DNA from: Thermococcus sp.
Lineage (GTDB): Archaea > Methanobacteriota_B > Thermococci > Thermococcales > Thermococcaceae
Assembly (NCBI RefSeq): GCF_015521605.1
Contig: NZ_WANV01000030.1
Span: 158,338-222,337 of the forward strand
Direction: 5' to 3'
DNA length: 64,000 nt
Shown here: positions 24,735 to 33,076 of the stretch, in pieces
Layout of the letters: each line of letters starts with the position of its first letter
Numbering within the stretch: position 1 is the stretch's first letter
Notes under the pieces: generated by a model
The model's input: the letters and a program-made list of their open reading frames with translations, nothing else
Told to the model about the DNA's origin: nothing
Databases searched by the model: none
Translations under genes and position numbers: made by a program

Positions 24735-25415
24735 TTAGTAATCTCTTTTCAGAGGAAGCGTCACTCCTTCTATCTCCGGAGTTATAGACTTCATGACCGA
24801 TAGCAAATACTGGCTTTTTTCTTTGGTCATTTTTATGACAGTAGTTGCAACTTCCTCAAGCAGAGGTAAAATGCGAGGATTGTTAATCTCCAGAAGGTCT
24901 TTGTTGATGAAGTAAAATGCGATTCTGCGTTCGTCTCCGGTATAACTCAGGATTGCGTTTATAAGATTCATACCAGCTTTTATGTCTGATATTACAAAAA
25001 GCTTCTCAGACCCTAAAACTATGTCTACTACCACTCCCCTCTCCAGAAGAGGTTCGTAGACACGCTCGTACTCTACTTTTCTAATGGCATACTGTTTGAG
25101 CTCTAACCGTGCCACAACCTTACCAACATCTAAAAGACCTGCCTCTTTAATAACTTCGACATCGTCGATATCTCTAACGTCGATTCCTGCCAGTTTTAGA
25201 TGAGCTCTATAGAGATACAAGGTGTCTAAAACATCATCAATGACTATCCGATGTCCTCGCTCTTTAGCCCATTTCACTATGTAGTGAAAGCATGCTACTG
25301 GTGATGTCAGAGAGTCGTATTCGATTATCACAGTCTCTCCGGGTTTAAGAGCATCCAGGATGTCCGAACCGTTTTCATTTTTCACGCCCCCGGAGAGTCG
25401 GATAGGTGTTAACAT
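24735..25415 (-). CDS. DUF257 family protein
   Basis: 226 aa, no signal peptide. The block GETVIIEYDSLTSPVACFHYIVKWAKERGHRIVIDDVLDTLY is typical of DUF257, a family almost confined to Thermococcales, with a RecA-like strand order but no clear Walker A. Function unknown. More AT-rich than its neighbours. The ATG at 25415 has GGAG close before it, and TTATATAATCC at about 25445-25455 is a good TATA element on this strand. Confidence 0.75.
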   Translation of the reverse strand: MLTPIRLSGGVKNENGSDILDALKPGETVIIEYDSLTSPVACFHYIVKWAKERGHRIVIDDVLDTLYLYRAHLKLAGIDVRDIDDVEVIKEAGLLDVGKVVARLELKQYAIRKVEYERVYEPLLERGVVVDIVLGSEKLFVISDIKAGMNLINAILSYTGDERRIAFYFINKDLLEINNPRILPLLEEVATTVIKMTKEKSQYLLSVMKSITPEIEGVTLPLKRDY

Positions 25416-25510
25416 TCTCCATTAACTCTAAGGACGTATTAAAGGATTATATAATTTTTGATGGGGTAGGATTGTGAAAAATGACAGGGAAATGCCCTGG
25501 CAACACCTGT

Positions 25511-26233
25511 CTAGTCCATCAGCCTGCCGCCGTTGACGTCTATGAGCTCGCCCGTTATGTGGTCGTTTTCAAGGAGGAATATCACGGCGTGGGCTATCTC
25601 TTCCGGTCTGGCTATCTCCCCGGTCAGCGAGAGCGAGCGGAGCCTCTCCTTTATCTCGGGGCTTATCAGCTCTGTGTCAACCGGGCCGGGAGCGACAGCG
25701 TTGACGAGTATATCGGGAGCCAGATGTCTCGCGAGGTTGAACGTGAGGGCTATCAGCCCGCCCTTCGATGCGGCGTAGTGGGGACCAACCGTCCCGCCGT
25801 CCTTGCCGGCTATCGAGGCTATATTCACTATCTTGCCCCTCTTCATGTATCTGAGAACCTCCTGGGTGACTATGAAGGCCCCCTTGAGGTTGACGCCGAG
25901 AACCGCGTCCCAGTCATCATCGGTGACCTCCATAGGCTTCAGGGCCCTTCCGAGGATTCCCGCGTTGTTCACGAGGATGTCTATCCTTTCGAAGTGATTG
26001 ATGATCTCCTCGACCATCTTTCTGACCTCCTCGCGATTGCTCACGTCGGCCTTTACGGCAATCGCGTCAACTCCATAGGAACGGCAGAGTTCGGCGGTCT
26101 CTTCGGCCTTTTCCCTGCTGTGGGCATAGTTCACGGCGACGTTCGCTCCCTTCTCCGCGAGGGCTATCGCTATCGCTCTTCCTATCCCCCTTCCTCCGCC
26201 GGTAACGAGGGCAACCTTCCCTTTCAGCTCCAC
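25511..26233 (-). CDS. Short-chain dehydrogenase/reductase (FabG-like)
   Basis: Classical SDR of about 240 aa: TGGGRGIGRA cofactor loop near residue 12, NNAG near 88, catalytic Ser in NIASIAG, and YAASK with Tyr/Lys near 152. The loop lacks a clear NADP-selecting Arg pair, though NYAHSREKAEE suggests NADPH is possible. It resembles 3-oxoacyl-ACP reductases but archaea lack bacterial fatty acid synthesis, so the substrate is unknown. The start is taken as GTG 26233 with GGTGAT four bases before it; ATG 26239 overlaps that site. Confidence 0.9.
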   Translation of the reverse strand: MELKGKVALVTGGGRGIGRAIAIALAEKGANVAVNYAHSREKAEETAELCRSYGVDAIAVKADVSNREEVRKMVEEIINHFERIDILVNNAGILGRALKPMEVTDDDWDAVLGVNLKGAFIVTQEVLRYMKRGKIVNIASIAGKDGGTVGPHYAASKGGLIALTFNLARHLAPDILVNAVAPGPVDTELISPEIKERLRSLSLTGEIARPEEIAHAVIFLLENDHITGELIDVNGGRLMD

Positions 26234-26318
26234 GTGCATCACCAGCCCCCTCTTTGACTTTGAACTTAATAAAATCTAAGGCCGAAATATTTTTACGTTT
26301 GAAAACTTAATTGTTCAT

Positions 26319-26876
26319 ATGAAGGAATTCGTGGTAGCGCTGGTTTTGATTTTTGGGACGCTGGCCGCTGGATGCACGTCCCAAGAAAAGCCCGAAGGAG
26401 GGGTTGGTATGGATTTGGAGATCGGTTCGATATTCCACAACGGAGAGTACATACCCGTTGAGTTCACGTGCGATGGTGAGAACGTCAATCCTCCCATCTT
26501 CATCGGCCACATAGACCCCAAGGCCAAAAGCCTAGTCATCATCATGGACGACCCCGACGCCCCCGGTGGAACGTTCACCCACTGGATAGCCTGGAACATC
26601 CCACCGCTCGGGGAGATTCCCAAAGGTGTGCCCCCTCAGCCTGAGGTTGATGCCCCGGTGCACGTTGTTCAGGGACGCAACGACTTCGGAAGGATAGGCT
26701 ACGGTGGTCCGTGTCCGCCGAGGGGCCACGGCGTCCACCACTACCACTTCAAGGTCTATGCGCTCGATACGACTCTCAATATCAAACCCGGCTCAAGCAG
26801 GGAAGAACTGGAAAGGGCCATGGCAGGCCACGTTATCCAGTGGGGAGAGCTCGTCGGCCTCTACGAGAGGAAATAA
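26319..26876 (+). CDS. YbhB/YbcL-type PEBP family lipoprotein
   Basis: Phosphatidylethanolamine-binding-protein fold of 185 aa with a lipoprotein signal (hydrophobic residues 4-18, lipobox LAAGC, Cys at 19). The core has the PEBP signatures DDPDAPGGTFTHWIAWNIP and GGPCPPRGHGVHHYHFKVYAL. Archaeal and bacterial members are often called Raf kinase inhibitor-like, but the role is unknown; ligand binding at the cell surface is plausible. No Shine-Dalgarno is seen; a T-rich TATA-like AATATTTTTACG about 30 bases upstream suggests a leaderless mRNA. Confidence 0.92.
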   Translation: MKEFVVALVLIFGTLAAGCTSQEKPEGGVGMDLEIGSIFHNGEYIPVEFTCDGENVNPPIFIGHIDPKAKSLVIIMDDPDAPGGTFTHWIAWNIPPLGEIPKGVPPQPEVDAPVHVVQGRNDFGRIGYGGPCPPRGHGVHHYHFKVYALDTTLNIKPGSSREELERAMAGHVIQWGELVGLYERK

Positions 26877-26878
26877 AC

Positions 26879-27136
26879 CTACCTTTTCTTTTCCATCAGT
26901 TTTACTGTCAGGTTTATGGCACTCTGAAATGCCGCAAGGAAGTTCAGGGCGAAGAATATCCAGTCCCCTATCAGGTAGGAGTATATGGTGAGCAGCGTCG
27001 AGGCCGTCACGTATATCAGTATGAACTGCATGTTAAGCGGGCATTTTCTGGTCTTTATGGTCTCCCACGTCTGAGGAACCCACGAACTCACCAGCAACAG
27101 CATTCCTATCAGTCCTATTATCGCTCCGCCATCCAT
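26879..27136 (-). CDS. Small PQ-loop (SemiSWEET-like) membrane protein
   Basis: 85 aa with three membrane helices. The first helix ends in SSWVPQTWETIKTRK, with the PQ pair and following KTRK that define PQ-loop/SemiSWEET half-transporters; these dimerise to pass sugars or other small solutes. Length and three-helix topology fit SemiSWEET, but the later helices diverge, so the substrate is open. The ATG at 27136 follows GGGGTGAGAAAA. It converges with the PEBP gene across 2 bp. Confidence 0.7.
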   Translation of the reverse strand: MDGGAIIGLIGMLLLVSSWVPQTWETIKTRKCPLNMQFILIYVTASTLLTIYSYLIGDWIFFALNFLAAFQSAINLTVKLMEKKR

Positions 27137-27237
27137 TTTTCTCACCCCCAACGGGGAAGAGAGGAGCGTAAAAAAGCCTTGTGGATGGATTGGTGTTAAA
27201 ATTCCCCAAAAATCTTGGAAAAATAGACAGAATTAAG

Positions 27238-27702
27238 CTAAAGCTGGCTTGCGAGCCTTGACATTGCCCACGTTTTGACGTCCTCATCCATAATTCCATT
27301 GATGAGCTCCATGGCCTCCGAAATCTTTCCTGCTTTTGCGAGCGTGAGAGCGACCTCCGCCTCGACCTTTGACCTGTTGGAAATGTCGGTGATGTATCTT
27401 GATACGTGAAGGGCATCGTCTGGTTTGCCCAGATTCAAAAACTCAAAGGCCAGGCTCATTAGGGCCTTTGTGCTTTCCTCGTGGTTCTCTATATCGAGCG
27501 CCGCCTGGATAGCCCGGTCAAGGGCCTCCTTGTAGGGCGAACCCTTCCGTGCGACTTCAACCGCTATGTGGGAGAATGCCTTTGATCTGATCACTTTGTC
27601 GGGTATGCCATCGGCCATTTCTATGGCCTCTTTCACTTTTCCCGAATTAACGAGCTTAAGAACAGCCTCATAGAGCGCCCGAGAGCGATACCACTCCTGC
27701 AT
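27238..27702 (-). CDS. Small TPR-like helical repeat protein
   Basis: 154 aa of tandem two-helix units (SGKVKEAIEMADGIPDKVIRSKAF, AGKISEAMELINGIMDEDVKTWAM) similar in style to the protein at 13544. Each repeat pairs an A(I/M)E(M/L) helix with a helix carrying DxVxxxA. Likely a protein-protein interaction scaffold in the cytoplasm. The ATG at 27702 follows GGGGATAATC. No functional partner is evident from the neighbours. Confidence 0.7.
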   Translation of the reverse strand: MQEWYRSRALYEAVLKLVNSGKVKEAIEMADGIPDKVIRSKAFSHIAVEVARKGSPYKEALDRAIQAALDIENHEESTKALMSLAFEFLNLGKPDDALHVSRYITDISNRSKVEAEVALTLAKAGKISEAMELINGIMDEDVKTWAMSRLASQL

Positions 27703-27794
27703 GATTATCCCCAAAACTTTTGCAACTCCCAGGATTTAAGCTTTCCGCGGCCAAAGTTTATAACTTCCCACGAGAATAAGACTCAGGTGAGAAA

Positions 27795-28397
27795 ATGAGG
27801 AAACTGGTGTTGTTTTTCATAGGTCTGCTGGTGTTTTCAACGGTCTCCTATGCCCTCGCCGAAACCCAGATCGACCCAAGCAAGCTCCATTTCTACATGT
27901 ACGGCCTAGAGACGTGTCCCCACTGTCAGAAAATGAAGGAAGAGATACCCAAGTTCTACGGTGAGAACAGCCTAACGTACTATGAGCTGATCAACAACGA
28001 GGAGAACAACAAGCTCTTTTCGGCCCAGTACAAATACACCGGAATAGCCGGAGTGCCCGCCATAGGCATAGCGTACGATGGAAAGCTCGTGGCGATAGTC
28101 GAGGGAGAATACAACGTCTCCGCCACCCCGAAGATTGTGCAGGCTGCCCTTGACAACGGGGGTTTAATACTCTTCACAGGGGGACAGGCGTACATAATCA
28201 AGAACGAAACAATAATACAGGAGCTTCAGGCGATATACGTTGAGCACAGAATGCCCGAGGAGAGCCAGACCACAACGACCACCGAATCAGAAACGCCTTC
28301 CAGCACCACCACGGACTCCGGCAATGGGATCTGCGGTCCTGGAATAGTGGCCGTTCTCGCGGTTATTCCGCTGGTTCTGTGGAAGAAAAGGCGGTGA
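27795..28397 (+). CDS. Secreted thioredoxin-like protein with CGP-CTERM anchor
   Basis: 200 aa. Signal peptide (residues 1-22, cleavage near ALAET), a thioredoxin/glutaredoxin-type domain with CPHC at about residues 38-41 and the cis-Pro segment GVPAIGI, then a Thr/Ser/Glu-rich linker (TTTTTESETPSSTTT) and a C-terminal CGPGIVAVLAVIPLVLWKKRR-like CGP-CTERM tail. CGP-CTERM is a Thermococcales surface-sorting tail. The protein is thus a cell-surface thiol oxidoreductase. It precedes the ccdA-like gene by 61 bp, which would supply electrons across the membrane. ATG follows GGTGAGAAA. Confidence 0.92.
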   Translation: MRKLVLFFIGLLVFSTVSYALAETQIDPSKLHFYMYGLETCPHCQKMKEEIPKFYGENSLTYYELINNEENNKLFSAQYKYTGIAGVPAIGIAYDGKLVAIVEGEYNVSATPKIVQAALDNGGLILFTGGQAYIIKNETIIQELQAIYVEHRMPEESQTTTTTESETPSSTTTDSGNGICGPGIVAVLAVIPLVLWKKRR

Positions 28398-28458
28398 CCT
28401 TTCGTTCCCAACTTTTTGTTTTCGAAACCCACAAAAAGAGTGGCGATAACTGACCATC

Positions 28459-29187
28459 ATGAGGAGTGAGATAAAAGGACTGGCGATAATTCTTCTGGTG
28501 TCCTTCGGAGTGAGCTCCCTTGCGCTGTGGGCGCTGGGTATGGTAGACTTTATACCCAAGTTCTTCGCCCTGGCAATGAGCGACTCGATAAACCCGTGCA
28601 CCTTCGTCATATACACCATGCTCCTCATAGCACTCTCCGTCAGGGAGATATCAAAGAGGAGGCTGTATTTCATAGGGGCCGCATTCATAGCCGCGGTTTA
28701 CATATCCTATTACCTCCTCGGAGTCGGCCTGCTGTACTTCGCCGGTTACCTGCCCCTCTGGGTTGCCGGAGCTGCGGCGATAGTCTTCGGTGCCTACACC
28801 ATAGCCACGGGGCTGATGGAGAAGTCCCGCGTGGGCGACAAAAGCAAGATACGGAGGAGGATATTCAGCAGCGACGCAACCGCCGTTGGGGCCTTCACGC
28901 TCGGGGTTATAGTCTCGACGACCCTTCTCCCGTGCTCCGCCGGTAGCTACCTCGTCTATGCGATAATAATCTCCAAGGGCGGCCAGGCCCTCGCGTTCCT
29001 CCTTCTGGCGCTCTACAACATAGTTTTCGTGCTCCCCTTGGTCGTTATACTGCTGGCGATGGGCAGCGTCACCGAGAGCAAGCGCTTCTCCCAGGCGATG
29101 GTGAGGCACAGCAGGGAGCTTTCGGTGGTAGCGGGAATGCTGCTGATAGCCATAGGAATCTGGGTTCTCACTGGGGCTTCACTCTAA
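28459..29187 (+). CDS. CcdA/DsbD-type transmembrane electron carrier
   Basis: 242 aa with about seven membrane helices. Two cysteines in SINPCTF (near residue 38) and TLLPCSAGSY (near 155) are the redox pair that moves electrons from cytoplasmic thioredoxin to extracytoplasmic partners in CcdA proteins. The first helix may be a signal anchor. Its 3' end overlaps the convergent cytoplasmic thioredoxin gene by 9 bp, and the secreted CPHC protein lies upstream, forming a complete electron route. Confidence 0.92.
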   Translation: MRSEIKGLAIILLVSFGVSSLALWALGMVDFIPKFFALAMSDSINPCTFVIYTMLLIALSVREISKRRLYFIGAAFIAAVYISYYLLGVGLLYFAGYLPLWVAGAAAIVFGAYTIATGLMEKSRVGDKSKIRRRIFSSDATAVGAFTLGVIVSTTLLPCSAGSYLVYAIIISKGGQALAFLLLALYNIVFVLPLVVILLAMGSVTESKRFSQAMVRHSRELSVVAGMLLIAIGIWVLTGASL

Positions 29188-29526
29188 ACCGAGCTTTTCC
29201 CTCACCCTTCTCTCAAACTCTGCAAAGTTCGGAACCCCTATGAACTCCACCCTGTTGTCTATGAGCACCGTGGGCGTCCCCATTATGTTGTGCTCCATGG
29301 CCTTTCTCTGCCCTTCAGGGGTTGCCACGCTGAGTTCCCTCGCAACGACCCCCTCGTACTTTCTCTCAAGCTCCTGGGCCATTGCCCAGGCTATCGGGCA
29401 GTAGGGACAGCCGGGTGACGTTATGACCTCGATGACCACCTTTCTCTTCGGCTTGACCTCTATCATTCCCGCCCTCTTCATGAGTTCGAGCATCTTCTTT
29501 CTCCTTATCATCTCAAGCTCGTCCAT
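29179..29526 (-). CDS. Cytoplasmic thioredoxin/glutaredoxin-like protein
   Basis: 115 aa with a CPYC redox centre in TSPGCPYCPIAW near residue 38 and the cis-Pro loop GTPTVLI near 83. An N-terminal helical extension (about 25 residues, rich in K/R/M) precedes the fold. No signal peptide, so cytoplasmic. It is convergent with the ccdA-like gene and may be its electron donor. The ATG lies after GAGGGGATGGAC-type sequence; a longer start is not supported. Confidence 0.88.
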   Translation of the reverse strand: MDELEMIRRKKMLELMKRAGMIEVKPKRKVVIEVITSPGCPYCPIAWAMAQELERKYEGVVARELSVATPEGQRKAMEHNIMGTPTVLIDNRVEFIGVPNFAEFERRVREKLGLE

Positions 29527-29598
29527 CCCCTCACCCCCGTTAGAAAAGAGAAAAAAGCGAGTTTAAAAAGGAATCCTTGAAAAAGAGTTCATATGGTC

Positions 29599-30168
29599 TT
29601 AATCGCCAGTTGCAAGGTGGATGGCCAGCAGAACTGCGAACAGAACGGCCAGGGCTATGTGGACTTTCTTCCAGTGGCCCAGTATGCCCACAAACTTCTT
29701 TGCCATTTTCCTGTCGTGCTTCTTCGCCGCGAGAAGAACCTTTCCGTGTATGTACCTGCCGATGAACCCGTTCAGGTTCAGCAGAACCAGTACGATGCCC
29801 ATTGCGAGCCCCGTGCCTCCCGTGAGTCCCGAGTAGTTGTCGCATGAGAAGAAGTGGACGAAGACCAGCAGCGTTCCCGTTATGGTGAGGACGTGGTGGA
29901 TGGTGAGGGGATACACCGGGCCAAAAATCGTCATGTATGGGTGCTCTGGCCTTATCTCAAAGCCCCACTCACTGGACTTCTTGTGGACTATGACGAGCTT
30001 TCTCTTGGTCAGGGAATAATAAACGACGCCAGCCGCTATAAGGCCCACTCCAAGGGCGGCGAGCCCGCCGTAGCCGGCCTCGTACTCGTTTTCTTCCCCG
30101 TCATCGTCCGCTAGGACAAGGGGAGCCATCAGAAGGATCAAAAGAAAGAAGACGAGAACCCGCTTCAC
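29599..30168 (-). CDS. Multi-pass membrane protein with paired histidines, possible b-type heme protein
   Basis: 189 aa: signal-like N-terminus (VLVFFLLILLMAPLVLADD), an acidic stretch, then helices near residues 32-50, 90-110, 118-135 and 165-185. Histidines fall in TIHHVLTITGTLLVFVHFF and in HWKKVH....AIHLATGD, a spacing like transmembrane heme b ligation in cytochrome b561/ferric-reductase-like proteins. No family is firmly recognised. It starts with GTG after GAGGTGGTGCTC. Position beside thioredoxin and CcdA genes supports a redox role. Confidence 0.6.
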   Translation of the reverse strand: MKRVLVFFLLILLMAPLVLADDDGEENEYEAGYGGLAALGVGLIAAGVVYYSLTKRKLVIVHKKSSEWGFEIRPEHPYMTIFGPVYPLTIHHVLTITGTLLVFVHFFSCDNYSGLTGGTGLAMGIVLVLLNLNGFIGRYIHGKVLLAAKKHDRKMAKKFVGILGHWKKVHIALAVLFAVLLAIHLATGD

Positions 30169-30179
30169 CGAGCACCACC

Positions 30180-30992
30180 TCAGAAAGCGCCGCTCCCAAG
30201 GCCGCAGATCTTGGCGAACGGGCAGACCGAGCAGTCCTCGGTGTACGGCTTGAGATACGGTTCACCCTTGACGGCCTTGGTTATCTCCTTCGCCCTATCC
30301 ATTGCCTCGTCGTCCCCCTCAAGGACGAGGGTGACGCTTCCCTCTGCACCGCCAGCACCGCCTGCCGCTATCGGGATCGCCTCCACGTCCGCCAGAATCC
30401 TGTATGCTTCCACCTCGGTAACCGGGTGGGAGTGCGGTATCGGCACGAGGGCGGAGTAAAGCCCCGTCCCCCAGTCGAAGGAGTATATGCCCGTCAGCTT
30501 TGCGCTCTCCTCGACAGGCGTCGGCACGAACTTCTCGAGGCTGACCGGCGTTATCGTGAAGACGCCCTTGGTTATAGTCCATCCGAATGTCTTGCCTATC
30601 GTCCCCCCGTCCGGGGCGGCGGCGAAGACGGCGACGTTCCAGTTGATGTCTATCGCGTTGGCGCCCTTAATGAAGACGTCCTTCGGCCCCATCCTCTTGA
30701 GGGCCTCAAGCGGGTCATCGAAGGGCTCACCCCTGTAGAGGACGAGGTGCTTCGGCCAAGTCTGCTTGGGCGTGACACATGTCCTGCCCTTGCTTATCAC
30801 TCCAACGGTCCATTTTTCCTTCTCTATCTTCTCCCCGAGGATTTCCTCGGCTACGTAGGCGGCCGTTGTGCCGGTGGCTATGTACACGAAGCCGTGCTTG
30901 AGGGCGTGCTGAACTTCGGGCATGGCCACGACGGCCTTTGCGATGAGTCTCTTGCTCTCGGGTGGTGTGAGGGTAACCAGGGCCCTTTTCAT
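30180..30992 (-). CDS. Conserved hypothetical protein with a C-terminal cysteine cluster
   Basis: 270 aa, soluble. Features: ATGTTAAYVAEEILG near residue 40 (phosphate-loop-like), a Gly-rich IAAGGAGGAEGS near 215, and a C-terminal CSVCPFAKICG cluster of three cysteines. Homologs occur in many archaea, but I know of no assigned function. The ATG at 30992 follows GGAGGTGATTGGG; a GTG-type upstream start is less likely. The gene ends 11 bp before the start of the heme-like membrane protein, so the two may be co-transcribed. Confidence 0.75.
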   Translation of the reverse strand: MKRALVTLTPPESKRLIAKAVVAMPEVQHALKHGFVYIATGTTAAYVAEEILGEKIEKEKWTVGVISKGRTCVTPKQTWPKHLVLYRGEPFDDPLEALKRMGPKDVFIKGANAIDINWNVAVFAAAPDGGTIGKTFGWTITKGVFTITPVSLEKFVPTPVEESAKLTGIYSFDWGTGLYSALVPIPHSHPVTEVEAYRILADVEAIPIAAGGAGGAEGSVTLVLEGDDEAMDRAKEITKAVKGEPYLKPYTEDCSVCPFAKICGLGSGAF

Positions 30993-31064
30993 CCCAATCA
31001 CCTCCATTAAAATCGGCGTCGAAAGGTATTAAACCTTCCTTTAGCTGAGCCGAGAAGACTTAGC

Positions 31065-31451
31065 TCACCCGAAAAGTTCGAGGCAGACGTTGCACTCCCC
31101 CGGGTCAACTTCGGGGTCAACCTCGGAGTGAATGGAGCAGACGTATCCCTTTCCAAGCATCTCCAGGGATATTTCTACTATTCTCCGATGTATCTCGTAT
31201 TCGCCCGGCTTTTTCTCGACGATCTCCCGGGCAAGGGACTGGAGTTCCTCCTCTATATCGGGATAGCTGGAAACGTCCATCAACGCGCCCCTGTCCATCC
31301 GAAGATAGCGGGAAACTGCCGACTGTGTTATGTGGAGGAGCTCGGCTATCTCAGTCTGCTTCAGGCCCTTTTCGTAGAGTATCTCAACGAGCCTACGCCT
31401 GAGTGAAGGATACACGTAGCGCGAGGTCACTTCAAACGCGTTAGTCTTCAT
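31065..31451 (-). CDS. HTH transcriptional regulator with C-terminal cysteines
   Basis: 128 aa. Residues 20-52 form a helix-turn-helix (LKQTEIAELLHITQSAVSRYLR). The C-terminus carries C105 (YVCSIH) and C120/C123 (ECNVC), which could hold an iron-sulfur cluster or other metal and act as a redox or NO sensor. It is divergently transcribed from hcp, whose promoter carries the ATGAC-N4-GTCAT operator family, so it is the best candidate for the repressor of that regulon. That link is inferred from position alone. Confidence 0.8.
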   Translation of the reverse strand: MKTNAFEVTSRYVYPSLRRRLVEILYEKGLKQTEIAELLHITQSAVSRYLRMDRGALMDVSSYPDIEEELQSLAREIVEKKPGEYEIHRRIVEISLEMLGKGYVCSIHSEVDPEVDPGECNVCLELFG

Positions 31452-31512
31452 GATAGGTTTTATGACGGGTGGAATATTTAAGGGTTTCTGTCAAGCCCCC
31501 ACTCAGGTTTAC

Positions 31513-31526
31513 ATGACATAAGTCAT
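31513..31526. promoter_or_regulatory. ATGAC-N4-GTCAT operator, distal site before hcp
   Basis: ATGACATAAGTCAT has the same half-sites and 4-base spacing as the three other sites in this region. It lies about 110 bases before the hcp start and 60 bases from the divergent HTH gene, so it may serve either one. Confidence 0.55.
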
Positions 31527-31591
31527 ATAGTCGCTTTAGGTTAAGAAACCGCAAGGCTTTTATGAAGGACGCTTCATCTATAATCGAAGGA

Positions 31592-31607
31592 TATGACACG
31601 TGTCATA
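31592..31607. promoter_or_regulatory. Perfect 16-bp palindromic operator before hcp
   Basis: TATGACACGTGTCATA is a perfect palindrome placed directly downstream of a TATA-like CATCTATAATC (about 31575-31585) and 15 bases before the hcp ATG. A protein bound here would block transcription initiation, so it fits a repressor operator. Confidence 0.7.
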
Positions 31608-31622
31608 AAGGAGGGATTGAAG

Positions 31623-32990
31623 ATGATAAAAGTTCCGGAGAATTTGGATATGCTCTGCAACCAGTGTTCGATGAGTCTTGCCGGAGGATGTACGATAAGA
31701 GGAGTCTGCGGCAAGGACCCAGACCTCAACTCACTCCAGGAGGCGCTCCTCTATGGCATAAAGGGTACCTCGGCATACTACTACCACGCCCTTGAGGTCG
31801 GCTACGACGACCCGAGGATAGGCCACTTTTTGGCTGAGGCGCTGTATTCAACCCTTACCAACGTCAACTTTGACAAGAACCGCTTCCTTGAGCTTATCCT
31901 TGAGAACGGAAGGGTTCACCTTGAGGCCATGAAGCTCCTCGATAGGGCCTACGTTGAGACCTTCGGAAGGCCCGAACCCGTCGAAGTCCCGACCGGAACT
32001 GCCGAGGGACACGGCATACTCGTCACCGGCCACAGCTACAAAGCTCTATACGAACTCCTCAGGCAGATTGAGGAGAAAGGCCTTGAGGAGGAGATTAAGG
32101 TCTACACCCACGCCGAGATGTTCCCGGCCCATGCCTACCCCGAGCTGAGGAAGCTCAAGGCCCTCTACGGCAACTGGGGAGGGTCGTGGCTCTACCAGAA
32201 GAAGGAATTTGCTGAGTTTCCCGGCGTAATCCTGGGAACGAGCAACTGCGTCCAGCAGCCGACGAAAGCCTACCAGGACAGAATCTTCACCGTCGGAATA
32301 GCGGGTCTTGAGGGAGTCCCACACATAGAGGACTACAACTTCGAGCCGCTCATAAAGCGCACCCTTGAAACGCCGAGAATGGAGGCCTACGACGGTGGAA
32401 AGCTCCTCACCGGCTTCCACCACACCAACGTCCTGGCCATGAAGGACAGGCTCATAGAGCTGATCCAGGAGGGCAAGATAAGGCACATCTTCGTGGTCGG
32501 CGGCTGTGATACACCGCACAAGGGTATGGGCTACTACGAGAGGCTCACCGAGCTGATTCCCGACGATGCGCTCATACTCTCGGCAGCGTGTGGCAAGTTC
32601 CGCTACAACGCGAGGAACTACGGCACCATAGAGGGCATCCCGCGCTTCCTGGACTTCGGACAGTGCAACAACGTCTACTCGATAATTGAAATCGCAGTTG
32701 CACTGGCCAGCGAGCTCGGCACCGACGTCAACTCACTGCCGGTCAGCATAGTCCTGAGCTGGATGGAGCAGAAGGCCATAGCGATACTCTACTCGCTCCT
32801 CTACCTCGGGATAAAGGGCATCTACATCGGACCAAAACCGCCGGAGTTCCTGACTCCCAGTGTGTTTGAAATCCTCAGGAGACAGTTCGACCTCAGACTT
32901 ACCGGTGACCCCGAGAAGGATCTAAAGGATATGCTGAGCAAGGGCATCAGCGTCGATGAGAGTGCCCCGCTCGCGGAGGAGCTGGATTGA
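31623..32990 (+). CDS. hcp: Hybrid cluster protein (hydroxylamine reductase), class III
   Basis: 455-aa hybrid Fe-S/O cluster protein that reduces hydroxylamine and, in bacteria, acts on nitric oxide. The N-terminal cluster cysteines are C12, C15, C23 and C29 (CNQCSMSLAGGCTIRGVCGK); later ligands lie in GTSNCVQQ, GGCDTPHKG and SAACGKFRYN. The shorter length than the 550-aa bacterial type fits the archaeal class III form. ATG 31623 follows GGAGGGATTGAAG. Expression is probably repressed through the palindrome at 31592. Confidence 0.95.
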   Translation: MIKVPENLDMLCNQCSMSLAGGCTIRGVCGKDPDLNSLQEALLYGIKGTSAYYYHALEVGYDDPRIGHFLAEALYSTLTNVNFDKNRFLELILENGRVHLEAMKLLDRAYVETFGRPEPVEVPTGTAEGHGILVTGHSYKALYELLRQIEEKGLEEEIKVYTHAEMFPAHAYPELRKLKALYGNWGGSWLYQKKEFAEFPGVILGTSNCVQQPTKAYQDRIFTVGIAGLEGVPHIEDYNFEPLIKRTLETPRMEAYDGGKLLTGFHHTNVLAMKDRLIELIQEGKIRHIFVVGGCDTPHKGMGYYERLTELIPDDALILSAACGKFRYNARNYGTIEGIPRFLDFGQCNNVYSIIEIAVALASELGTDVNSLPVSIVLSWMEQKAIAILYSLLYLGIKGIYIGPKPPEFLTPSVFEILRRQFDLRLTGDPEKDLKDMLSKGISVDESAPLAEELD

Positions 32991-33028
32991 GGCTCCCTTT
33001 CTTTTAATCTTTGCCATGTAATTGTTTC

Positions 33029-33045
33029 ATTGTTGAATTATGCAA
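33029..33045. repeat. 17-base intergenic motif, copy 2
   Basis: ATTGTTGAATTATGCAA lies 38 bases after the hcp stop, between the convergent hcp and DUF2249/DUF1858 genes. It matches the copy at 19694-19710 at 16 of 17 positions. Here it could mark the shared transcription end. Confidence 0.35.
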
Positions 33046-33076
33046 CTTAAGAATAAGGGGGAGTTAAAGAAAAGTC

